From assembly GCA_965220235.1 (NCBI GenBank), contig OZ244815.1:1550001-1614000 (forward strand): a stretch of 64,000 nt of DNA, read 5' to 3'. The notes beneath the pieces are model-generated. The model saw nothing but the letters and a program-made list of their open reading frames with translations. It was not told where the DNA came from and made no database searches. Positions within the stretch are counted from its first letter, which is position 1. The number at the start of each line of letters is the position of its first letter. Below are positions 8,484 through 16,310 of the stretch, one piece after another. The position numbers and the translations under genes were made by a program. Source of the DNA: Bin55 sp965220235 (GTDB lineage: Bacteria > Pseudomonadota > Gammaproteobacteria > Pseudomonadales > Azotimanducaceae).

Positions 8484-10528
8484 TGAATGGAGCAAGCGAG
8501 CGTCCTGGCCAAAGCCAAGAAATTTCCGCCTCTCAGACGCTTAAGACATTTGCTAGGTTGATGACGTACTTCGCCTTTTTCAAGGCGCGTATTGCTGCAA
8601 AACTGAGCTTTATTACTTTCGAACACACGTTTCGCCTCTTGCTTGTACCGTGGCCGCTGAAAATCATCGTTGATCACGTCATACTCGGCGAACCGGTTGC
8701 AGCCGATGGAACTGGATTTCCCTCTTACATGACGCCGATCATGGGATTCCTGTCCAACAAAACGGCGGAAGAGATCATGTTCTGGATGCTTTTGATTGGT
8801 GTCGTCATGGTGATTCTGATTGGTATGACACCGAACCGAGGCACCGGCAGAAATGCAAGTGGCAGCTACACTGGCGCCGCAGCCGGCTCGTTAGGAAATG
8901 CAAAAGCATCACTGGCAGAAGGACAGGATACGGCAACCCAGACGGAGAACGCATCAAACAGCGCAGGAAGCGAAATGGGCGGTATTTTGGGTCTACTCGA
9001 CTTCAAAATCCATCTGCGACTAACTCAATCTTTGAATCATCTGATGCGAACAGAATTGGCTGATCACATCAAATCTTTACCTGTTACGACTCTGGACGAA
9101 CAGCGAATTGGCGATAGCGTCTATCGCGTGATCTATGACAGCACGAGTGCGACCGGAATTTATGAAGCTCTAACCATGGGGATCTACTCCGGTATCCTCA
9201 TGGTTGCGCTCACGCTTTACATCATGACTACCAGCTTCGGCAGCGCACCAGAGGTCATCATCGTCGGCATTCTGGTCGGTCCTATGACGTTCTTATTCGT
9301 GATTCCGTTCGCTCGATTGGCGAGGAAGCGAAGTCAGGCCAGTCGTGTTTCAGGCGCTCAGACTACGAGCAACATTGAAGAGGGCATGAGCAATGTATTG
9401 GCGATCCAAAGCCTCGGTGGTAATAAACGAGAGAGTAAACGATTTGCCGACGATAGCAGTGAATCGTTCAGGAGATTTCGTGCCGAAGCGATCGTCAAGC
9501 TGATATATCAACACGCAGGCGCACTGTCCTTCATGATCGGTCAGATCATCTATTTCGTACTGATCGCCGGTCACGTCATTGAAGGCAACTTTACCGCTGG
9601 GGACTATTTCGTGGTCTTCTACTACTTTTTTGTGTTGAGTGCAGTGTTTTACTCGTTCGGTTTCTTATATACAGAACTACAAGGTTTTATTGCGGGTTTG
9701 GCGAGAGTATTCAATCTGCTCGATCTTGAATCTGAGAAAACGACGGATGGTGTCGAATTGCCCGTGATACAAGGTGGAGTGAGCTTCAGCGACGTGGGAT
9801 TGACCTATCCTGATGGCAGAAAAGCGCTTCACAACATTTCGTTTGACGCACAGCTAGGAGAGATCATTGCGCTCGTTGGACCCACCGGCGCTGGTAAAAC
9901 CAGTCTTGCTTATCTAGTACCGGCCTTTGTTCAAGCTACGACAGGAACGGTTTCCATTGATGGTATCGATTTGAAAGATGTTTCGGTTGAGAGTCTTCGG
10001 AAACAGGTCTCGTATGTGTTTCAGGAAACGCAACTGTTCTCTGATTCCATTCTTGACAACATTCGATACGGCAATCGCTCCGCTTCGATTGACAAAGTTC
10101 AAGCTGCCGCGAAGGTCGCAGGCGCACACGAGTTCATCATGGAGTTGCCGGAGGGTTATCACACCAATCTCGGTACGGTAACCAGTAAGTTATCGGTGGG
10201 TCAAAAGCAACGCATATCCATCGCCCGAGGTTTAATCAAAGAATCGCGGATCTTGATCCTCGACGAACCAACGTCGGCATTGGACCCTGAGACTGAGGCA
10301 TATTTGATCGATGCGTTACACGATGCGGCCAAGGAGAAGCTGGTCGTCATCATTGCTCACCGACTCTCAACCATAACACACGCGGACCGAATTTACTTCC
10401 TTGAGGCCGGCGCTATTCTTGAGTCCGGATCTCATGATGAACTCATGTCAGAGTCAGACGGCCGTTATCGTGAATACGTTGCGTTGCAAGCAGGACAGCT
10501 CGTCGATTCCCAATCAGAAAATTCATAA
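8483..10528 (+). CDS. ABC exporter half-transporter (permease + ATPase), subunit 2
   Basis: The 681-residue partner of the preceding subunit begins within its stop codon (TGATG), which implies translational coupling. After the first transmembrane helices there is a low-complexity Gly/Ala/Ser/Thr/Asn-rich stretch of about 50 residues (about 113-165) that is not part of the family fold and probably forms a periplasmic loop. The ATPase domain has Walker A GPTGAGKTS (about 467), signature LSVGQKQR (about 570), Walker B ILILDEPTSALD and H-loop IAHRLST. Both ATP sites of the predicted heterodimer therefore keep their catalytic Glu and His, unlike degenerate-site exporters. The export substrate is unknown. 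The GH32-like gene lies 286 bases downstream and could be a separate transcript. Confidence 0.9.
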   Translation: MNGASERPGQSQEISASQTLKTFARLMTYFAFFKARIAAKLSFITFEHTFRLLLVPWPLKIIVDHVILGEPVAADGTGFPSYMTPIMGFLSNKTAEEIMFWMLLIGVVMVILIGMTPNRGTGRNASGSYTGAAAGSLGNAKASLAEGQDTATQTENASNSAGSEMGGILGLLDFKIHLRLTQSLNHLMRTELADHIKSLPVTTLDEQRIGDSVYRVIYDSTSATGIYEALTMGIYSGILMVALTLYIMTTSFGSAPEVIIVGILVGPMTFLFVIPFARLARKRSQASRVSGAQTTSNIEEGMSNVLAIQSLGGNKRESKRFADDSSESFRRFRAEAIVKLIYQHAGALSFMIGQIIYFVLIAGHVIEGNFTAGDYFVVFYYFFVLSAVFYSFGFLYTELQGFIAGLARVFNLLDLESEKTTDGVELPVIQGGVSFSDVGLTYPDGRKALHNISFDAQLGEIIALVGPTGAGKTSLAYLVPAFVQATTGTVSIDGIDLKDVSVESLRKQVSYVFQETQLFSDSILDNIRYGNRSASIDKVQAAAKVAGAHEFIMELPEGYHTNLGTVTSKLSVGQKQRISIARGLIKESRILILDEPTSALDPETEAYLIDALHDAAKEKLVVIIAHRLSTITHADRIYFLEAGAILESGSHDELMSESDGRYREYVALQAGQLVDSQSENS

Positions 10529-10814
10529 AGGTTCAAAATCTGAGATGCGTGTACGACGATGTGTGGCTATAGGAGATACCGATAACTTATTGATCTTATT
10601 GCTATCATCCGCGCATGAGCGCTTTTTTGCACATCGCAAGCTTTTAGGGGTAAGACGCGATCAGATTGACCGATCGTAGTTTTTCGATGCGCAATGATGA
10701 CCTTGAGGTGGTCGTTCACTACTCAAGGACGAGGTGGGTAGTGGAGAAATTCTAAAATCCGCGCACGGCCAACAATAGGCGTGTTTTTCGTAATCAAATA
10801 AGGAAAACTGTACC
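10529..10814. other. Intergenic region upstream of the NTF2-GH32 fusion gene
   Basis: No gene is supported in these 286 bases. AAGGAAAA at 10800-10806 lies about ten bases before the TTG start at 10815 and may serve as its ribosome site. No terminator with a T-tract follows the ABC exporter genes. Confidence 0.4.
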
Positions 10815-12614
10815 TTGACCACGGTGGATGAAGTACTTGCGACGGTTCAAGCGTATCTCAATGCCAGAATTCAGAGTGACACGGAAACAGTCTTGGATTT
10901 CTATGCAGAAGATTGGAATGACAACAAGCAATTTAGTAAGAATGATCTGCGAGAGGGGAAGTTGCCGAGTGCGTTAGGAGGACCGAATGATGAAATAGAA
11001 ATAGATTTAAGCAAGGCCGAAGTAATTTTGAATGGACCGACTGCAATCGTTGGTCCAGTGGTTATCGATACTGCGAAAGGTCGAATCACCTATCGCTATA
11101 CGCTGAGAAATGAGAGCAGCGTGTGGCGACTAACGTACACCCAAACACTCGATTGGGAGACATTTCCGATGGATGATCAGACCCAAGTTTTAAAGAACGA
11201 AATTGACAATCTTGCGATGATCGTTCGAAGCCATCGCGAACAGCTATTAGGCGACCCATGGCGACCGGGTTACCACTTCACCGTTCCCGAGGGTGTTGCC
11301 ATACCGTTCGACCCGAACGGTGCAATCTATTGGAAAGGACGTTACCACCTCTTCTATATCTTTCAAGATAAAAGAAACGGATTCAAGTCGGACCATTGGG
11401 GACACGTATCAAGTACTGACCTCTTCCATTGGCGTCATCATCCGACGCACTTGCTCGATGGGATGTATAGCGGGAATTGCTTTATTAACGATTCGGGAGT
11501 TCCCACCATCTGTTATCACCAGGTCGATCAAGGAAACGCGATGGCCGTCGCGTCAGACGATGAATTAGACGAGTGGACGAAGCTAGACTCCAATCCGATA
11601 ACCCCTGACACGCAGAAGGGTGATGAGCATCACGGGAAGTACCGCTCCTGGGATCCTTTCGGCTGGAATGACGGCGACCGTTACTACGCGATTTTCGGCG
11701 GAGAGCGTCCAGCTGTAGCGACCTCCGATCGGCTTGATGGCGAGTGGCAATACGTCGGTGATTTGTTTGCACATGGCATCGAGGGTGTTTCTCTGAACGA
11801 AGACGTTTCCTGTGCGGATCTCTTTAGACTCGGCAACAAGGATGTCTTACTATGTATCAGTCATCGTCTGGGGTGTCGTTACTACATCGGCGAGTGGAAG
11901 AACGAGCAGTTTCATCCTGAATCACACGCGCAAATGAGTTGGGTCGACAACTCGTTCTTTGCGCCTGAGAGTCTTCTGGACGATGCGGGTCGAAGGATCA
12001 TGTGGGCCTGGTTACTCGACTTCCGTAAATTCCAGGTACGACTCGAACAAGGCTGGTCAGGAACCATGAGTCTCCCACGCGTGTTGTCGCTCAACGAGAA
12101 CGGCGAAATGGAAATGGATGTGCCTAAGGAGATTGAGTCCTTACGCTACCGACCATATAGTCAAGAGAGCATCGAAATCCAGTCTGACTCCGAAGTTCGA
12201 ATTAGTGGGGTAAGCGGTAATAGCCTTGAACTTGCTATTGAAATCGAGAGTGTTGGTGCTACAACGTATGGCGTGATGGTGTGCGTGTCGCCGAACGACG
12301 AGGAAAAAACCGAGATCGCCTACGACTCGAATGCACAGCAATTAAGTTTGGACACTCGTAGGTCTGGTCCAGAAGGATCGCCGAAGGAAATCGAATCGGG
12401 TCCGCTTCAACTCGACGAGAAAGAGTGTTTGAAACTGCGGGTGTTCGTGGATAAATCGGTCGTCGAAGTGTTCGCGAACCGGCGACAAGCAGTCATGCGT
12501 CGCATCTATCCAGTGCGTGGTGACAGTGTGGGAGTAAAGGTCTTCGCCAAGGGTGGGATAGCAAGAGTAACGTCGCTACATTCATGGCACATCTCACCAT
12601 CAAACCCGTACTAG
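10815..12614 (+). CDS. NTF2-like domain fused to a GH32-like (beta-fructosidase clan) protein
   Basis: Residues 1-115 look like a SnoaL/NTF2-type alpha+beta cone domain (YLNARIQSDTETVLDFYAED, then alternating strands). Residues 145-450 form a GH32 five-bladed propeller: IPFDPNG holds the nucleophile Asp (about 166), followed by HWGHVSSTDLFHW and SWDPFGW (the RDP-motif Asp, about 281). The C-terminal beta-sandwich ends with LRVFVDKSVVEVFANRRQ. Family GH32 hydrolyses sucrose, inulin or levan. In place of the usual ECPD acid/base motif this protein has VSCADLF (about 331), so the canonical Glu is absent, with Glu-Asp four and three positions before the Cys. There is no signal peptide, so it is probably cytoplasmic. 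It starts at TTG 10815. Whether it is an active glycosidase is uncertain. Confidence 0.8.
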   Translation: MTTVDEVLATVQAYLNARIQSDTETVLDFYAEDWNDNKQFSKNDLREGKLPSALGGPNDEIEIDLSKAEVILNGPTAIVGPVVIDTAKGRITYRYTLRNESSVWRLTYTQTLDWETFPMDDQTQVLKNEIDNLAMIVRSHREQLLGDPWRPGYHFTVPEGVAIPFDPNGAIYWKGRYHLFYIFQDKRNGFKSDHWGHVSSTDLFHWRHHPTHLLDGMYSGNCFINDSGVPTICYHQVDQGNAMAVASDDELDEWTKLDSNPITPDTQKGDEHHGKYRSWDPFGWNDGDRYYAIFGGERPAVATSDRLDGEWQYVGDLFAHGIEGVSLNEDVSCADLFRLGNKDVLLCISHRLGCRYYIGEWKNEQFHPESHAQMSWVDNSFFAPESLLDDAGRRIMWAWLLDFRKFQVRLEQGWSGTMSLPRVLSLNENGEMEMDVPKEIESLRYRPYSQESIEIQSDSEVRISGVSGNSLELAIEIESVGATTYGVMVCVSPNDEEKTEIAYDSNAQQLSLDTRRSGPEGSPKEIESGPLQLDEKECLKLRVFVDKSVVEVFANRRQAVMRRIYPVRGDSVGVKVFAKGGIARVTSLHSWHISPSNPY

Positions 12615-12628
12615 CTAAAGAAATAGTG

Positions 12629-12647
12629 TCAAGCGGGAGACGCTTGA
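12629..12647. terminator. Possible hairpin between convergent genes
   Basis: TCAAGCG-GGAGA-CGCTTGA forms a seven-base-pair stem with a five-base loop between the stops of the GH32-like gene and the ketosynthase gene. There is no T-tract on either side, so intrinsic termination is not assured. Confidence 0.3.
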
Positions 12648-12650
12648 ACA

Positions 12651-14501
12651 TCACGCGTACGGATTCTTTACCTTTAAGTCTACATCTTGTGCATAGCCGG
12701 GTACATCGATCGCAGCCGAGCTAACTCCAAGCTGATCTCCTTCGATCACACCGTTACCGAAACGGTAAATCGGTTCCGGAATTTCCTGCAATGCCTTTTG
12801 GTCGTATTCGTGCGCTTTCTCTATTACGCGTTCGCGTTTGCTTTCGTAATTGGTAAACACGGCTTTGCCGTGACGCGCCGCGATAAGTTCCTTAGTCTTC
12901 GAAGGCGACAGAACGAGCCCGGTCGCGTTGTTTCCACCGAATCCTTTCGAATTGACGAGTGCAACGTCCATGCCCTCCGGACCGACCTCTAAATGGGTCG
13001 GATCGATTCTCAGATTGTCGCTGCATACGTCATCTGCGATGTGATCGATCGTTGCTATGCCCGGAATCCAACCTTCCTGCCACGTACCTAGTGCTGAAGT
13101 AATCTGATCGCCTGAAGCAGGCGCGAGGGTATGGCCGAGGTATGCCTTGATAGCTGCGACAGGCCACTTCGCAATTTTGAATGCTTTAGCCATCTCACTA
13201 AGTATGTGAGATTCAGTAACTCGATTCTGCGGTGTACCGGTGCCGTGTGCATGAATGAACGATCGATTACTTACTACATCCTCGCCGACGATTGAACGCG
13301 CAAGACCTAGCGCTTTGCCAACCGTGATGTAGTTCCCAATGCCTGGTCCCGGGATTGACTTCTTGTAGCCATCCGCATTGACATAGATGTCGGCGATTGA
13401 ACCGTAAATCTCAGCGCCACATTCAAGCGCGAGTTGCTCGTCCATTAGCACGATAAACACGCCCGCTTCGGAAATCGTGAATCCCGCATTCGACGAGAAT
13501 GGTCGGCAGGCTCGTCGATTATCTGGTTCATTCGACCCATCTAATGCCATTAGCGCGTCGTCTTCAGCTAAAGCTCCCATGGTTCTAAACGCTTCGACCA
13601 GTTCCGGTGTTACAGGTGCTTCCGTGCTCCCTACGACCGCAATCCGCTTACCTCGATACCGTATCTCGTCAATTCCTTGCTTTGCGTTGTAGAGAAAAGT
13701 GGCACAAGCACCGATGGCACCACCGGTACTACCGAGTGACCCGGTTACGTATGCGTTTGTGAAATCCGCAGCCATTTCGGCAAGACACAGTGCGGCTTGT
13801 TTAGAGGTTGGGCGCCGCCCCAAGAATGGTGCTTGCAACAATCCACCCGCTCCATGAGTGTCCAGCTGCCCCATCGCACAACCCGCATGAACCGCAAACT
13901 CATCTGGTCGTACTAGATTCTGTAGTTCCGTCCAATCGATTCCGATGGAGTTGACCGCATCTGAAGATGCCACGATCGCGAGTTGTAACCCACGTGGATG
14001 GTTTCGGGAAGCGTAGAGGGAGGCTGGATCGTAACCCGTAGGGAGTTGACCCGCCGAGGTGACTCGAGATGATCGTGTGTCGTTGAGCAGGACTTGTGCA
14101 GCGTCGCTGAAGGTGACTTCTACGTCACCATCGTCGATTGCCTTGAGGTGCCAACTTTCGGGTATTTCGGTTGGTAATTGCTTCTGCGACATCCGAATAA
14201 CCAAAGGTGAACCTTCTTTCGCCTTCAATTTCGCGCGGCTGTGTACGTCGATGTGATCGGGATCCCAGAGTTCGATTCGGCGAATTAGCGTGTGATTCTC
14301 AATGAAGTCCTTTGTGGGTCCAGGCGAATCTCGGAGTTCGTCCTGCAAACCCATTAGCACGGCAAGAGACTCATACGTAGTTGCTTGCTTCGTTTTATCG
14401 AGTGCATCGATAACGGTGCGCCGATACGAATGATGGAAAGACACGCGCCCGGCGGGATTGACTCCGCCAAATCCAACGATAACGGGAAGTGGAACCATCA
14501 C
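12651..14501 (-). CDS. fabY: FabY-like beta-ketoacyl-ACP synthase
   Basis: The 616-residue protein carries a complete condensing-enzyme triad: Cys in GGAIGACATFLYN (about 266), His in IHAHGTGTP (about 418) and His in AYLGHTLAPASGDQ (about 457), plus the VNSKGFGGNNA glycine loop. Its length and its LPVIVGFGGVNPAGRVSFHH start resemble Pseudomonas FabY, the ketosynthase that starts fatty-acid synthesis from acetyl-CoA and malonyl-ACP; that identification is from memory of the family. It is the last gene of a minus-strand run after moaB and a thiolase gene (31-base gap). A large carboxylase that could supply malonyl-CoA is divergent from this run. The extreme C-terminus, DVDLKVKNPYA, recurs in the pseudogene at 2251-2589. 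Confidence 0.78.
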   Translation of the reverse strand: MMVPLPVIVGFGGVNPAGRVSFHHSYRRTVIDALDKTKQATTYESLAVLMGLQDELRDSPGPTKDFIENHTLIRRIELWDPDHIDVHSRAKLKAKEGSPLVIRMSQKQLPTEIPESWHLKAIDDGDVEVTFSDAAQVLLNDTRSSRVTSAGQLPTGYDPASLYASRNHPRGLQLAIVASSDAVNSIGIDWTELQNLVRPDEFAVHAGCAMGQLDTHGAGGLLQAPFLGRRPTSKQAALCLAEMAADFTNAYVTGSLGSTGGAIGACATFLYNAKQGIDEIRYRGKRIAVVGSTEAPVTPELVEAFRTMGALAEDDALMALDGSNEPDNRRACRPFSSNAGFTISEAGVFIVLMDEQLALECGAEIYGSIADIYVNADGYKKSIPGPGIGNYITVGKALGLARSIVGEDVVSNRSFIHAHGTGTPQNRVTESHILSEMAKAFKIAKWPVAAIKAYLGHTLAPASGDQITSALGTWQEGWIPGIATIDHIADDVCSDNLRIDPTHLEVGPEGMDVALVNSKGFGGNNATGLVLSPSKTKELIAARHGKAVFTNYESKRERVIEKAHEYDQKALQEIPEPIYRFGNGVIEGDQLGVSSAAIDVPGYAQDVDLKVKNPYA

Positions 14502-14532
14502 AGAAACCTGCAGCTAGGTCAGCGTCTCGAAT

Positions 14533-15681
14533 CTAGACTCGTTCGATCGCGATCGCTGTGGCTTCACCACCACCAATGCAAAGCGCGGCAACGCCCTTTT
14601 GCTGGTTTGTCGCACGTAATGCGTGTGCGAGGGTGACCAAGAGGCGACTACCTGTAGATCCGATAGGATGCCCTTGAGCGCAAGCTCCACCATAAATATT
14701 GACCTTTTCTTGGTCGAGACCCAATTCCGAAATTGACAACATCGTAACCATAGCAAACGCTTCATTAATTTCGAATAGGTCGACATCGCCGATGCGCCAA
14801 CCTGCTTTGTCCAGTACTTTACCAATTGCGCCGACCGGCGCGAGCGTAAATTTCGAAGGATGGATCGCATTTGTTGCATGAGCCACAATGCGGGCAAGGG
14901 GCTCGCCATCGGCATCGCGTACGCCTTGCTCACTCGACAGGACAAGCGCTGATGCGCCGTCGCTGATAGAGGACGCGTTAGCGGCCGTGATCGTTCCATT
15001 TTTTGCGAAAGCTGGTCGAAGCGATGGTATTCGATCAATCTTTGACCTTCGAGGTTGCTCGTCTTCGAATACGTCCTCGAACGGCTCGATTTCAGCCTTT
15101 AAATTGCCCGCGTCCATTGCGCTGAGAGCACGTTTCACAGAATTGATGGCATATTCGTCCATCGCTTCACGCCCTAGCTGATGCTCATCTGCCGTTTCTT
15201 GCGCGAAGCTACCCATCGATTTACCAGTTTCGGCGTCTTCAAGTCCGTCGCAGAACATCGTATCGGACAGTTCGCGGTGACCCATTCGTAGACCCTGACG
15301 TGCACCTTGAATGATAAATGGCGCGTTCGTCATGCTCTCCATGCCACCCGCGATCACGTAATTGGCTTGACCAAGCTCGATTTGATCGGCTGCGAGCATG
15401 GCGGCTTTCATGCCTGATCCACACACTTTATTGACTGTAGTCGCTGGCGTCGAGTCGTCGAGTCCCGCCTTTCGCATGGCCTGTCGAGCAGGTGCTTGGC
15501 GCAATCCGGCGCTCACAACACACCCCATTAACACTTCGTCGATCTGATCGGCTGCAACGTTCGCGTGGTTAAGACTTGCCTGAATCGCGTGTGCCCCCAA
15601 ATCTGTTGCGCTTCGGTCGCTCAAGGAGCCTTGAAAACTGCCGATTGGTGTGCGTTTCGCGCCTAGTAAATACGCTGTCAT
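14533..15681 (-). CDS. Acetyl-CoA acetyltransferase (thiolase)
   Basis: This 382-residue thiolase has all family landmarks: nucleophile Cys in NKVCGSGMKAAM (about 88), GGMESMTNAPF, NEAFAM, the His of CAQGHPIGSTGSR and the C-terminal Cys of ALCIGGGEATA. Enzymes of this group condense two acetyl-CoA to acetoacetyl-CoA or cleave 3-ketoacyl-CoA in the cytoplasm. Its ATG overlaps the moaB stop by one base (TAATG), so the two are translated from one message, and the FabY-like gene follows after 31 bases. The neighbours suggest a role in making or recycling short acyl-CoA primers. A purely degradative role cannot be excluded. Confidence 0.92.
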   Translation of the reverse strand: MTAYLLGAKRTPIGSFQGSLSDRSATDLGAHAIQASLNHANVAADQIDEVLMGCVVSAGLRQAPARQAMRKAGLDDSTPATTVNKVCGSGMKAAMLAADQIELGQANYVIAGGMESMTNAPFIIQGARQGLRMGHRELSDTMFCDGLEDAETGKSMGSFAQETADEHQLGREAMDEYAINSVKRALSAMDAGNLKAEIEPFEDVFEDEQPRRSKIDRIPSLRPAFAKNGTITAANASSISDGASALVLSSEQGVRDADGEPLARIVAHATNAIHPSKFTLAPVGAIGKVLDKAGWRIGDVDLFEINEAFAMVTMLSISELGLDQEKVNIYGGACAQGHPIGSTGSRLLVTLAHALRATNQQKGVAALCIGGGEATAIAIERV

Positions 15682-16193
15682 TAATGGTTTCCGTTTTCTA
15701 ATTTTCGATGGATCAACTCGGCGAAATTACATGGTCGAAAGTCCGCATCTAGTTGATTATGAAGGATTTTTTCCCAACCCGTACGACATGCACCGTTAGA
15801 ACCCGGAAGGGCAAATATCAAGGTGTCGTTTGCGATTCCGCCTACGGCGCGGGATTGAATCGTCGAACTACCGATTTCCTCATACGAAACTTGGCGGAAG
15901 AGCTCTCCGAAACCATCAATCGTTGTATCAAAAAGCGGCAGTAAAGCCTCGGGTGTTGTGTCGCGTCCGCTAAAGCCTGTGCCACCAGTCGAAACCACGA
16001 CATGAATCGTCGAATCTGCTATCCAATGGCTTACGATTTTGCGTACCTCGTAGATATCGTCCTTAACAATGGCGCGTGCCGTGAGTTGATGGCCGTCTTG
16101 AGTTAACAAGTCGGCGAGAAGATCGCCTGAAGAATCGGTGTCAGGAGTTCGTGTATCGGATACGGTCAAAACGGCGATGGACAAGTTTGACAT
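15681..16193 (-). CDS. moaB: MoaB/Mog-family molybdopterin adenylyltransferase
   Basis: This 170-residue protein of the MoaB/MogA fold has SIAVLTVSDTRTPDTDSSGD at the N-terminus, the VSTGGTGFSGRDTTPEAL loop that binds molybdopterin, and FALPGSNGACRTGWEKIL near the C-terminus. The family adenylylates molybdopterin before metal insertion. It begins at ATG 16193 and overlaps the thiolase start by one base. No molybdoenzyme or other moa genes are in the window, so its position ahead of acyl-CoA genes is odd. The ACC start is about 117 bases away on the other strand. Confidence 0.88.
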   Translation of the reverse strand: MSNLSIAVLTVSDTRTPDTDSSGDLLADLLTQDGHQLTARAIVKDDIYEVRKIVSHWIADSTIHVVVSTGGTGFSGRDTTPEALLPLFDTTIDGFGELFRQVSYEEIGSSTIQSRAVGGIANDTLIFALPGSNGACRTGWEKILHNQLDADFRPCNFAELIHRKLENGNH

Positions 16194-16310
16194 TGTTTCT
16201 CGTCGCCGATTTGTTAGGGGAAATGCCGATCGCGCAGCCGTTGGCTACTCGGGTTACCATGCAATTTGCACGGTAGAATTTTACCGTTAGCGAGTTTGAG
16301 TCTCCGCCAT

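Noticed and set aside
14514..15038. 174-codon minus-strand frame overlapping the thiolase gene in another frame
   Set aside because: The thiolase frame holds all catalytic motifs; this is a shadow frame.
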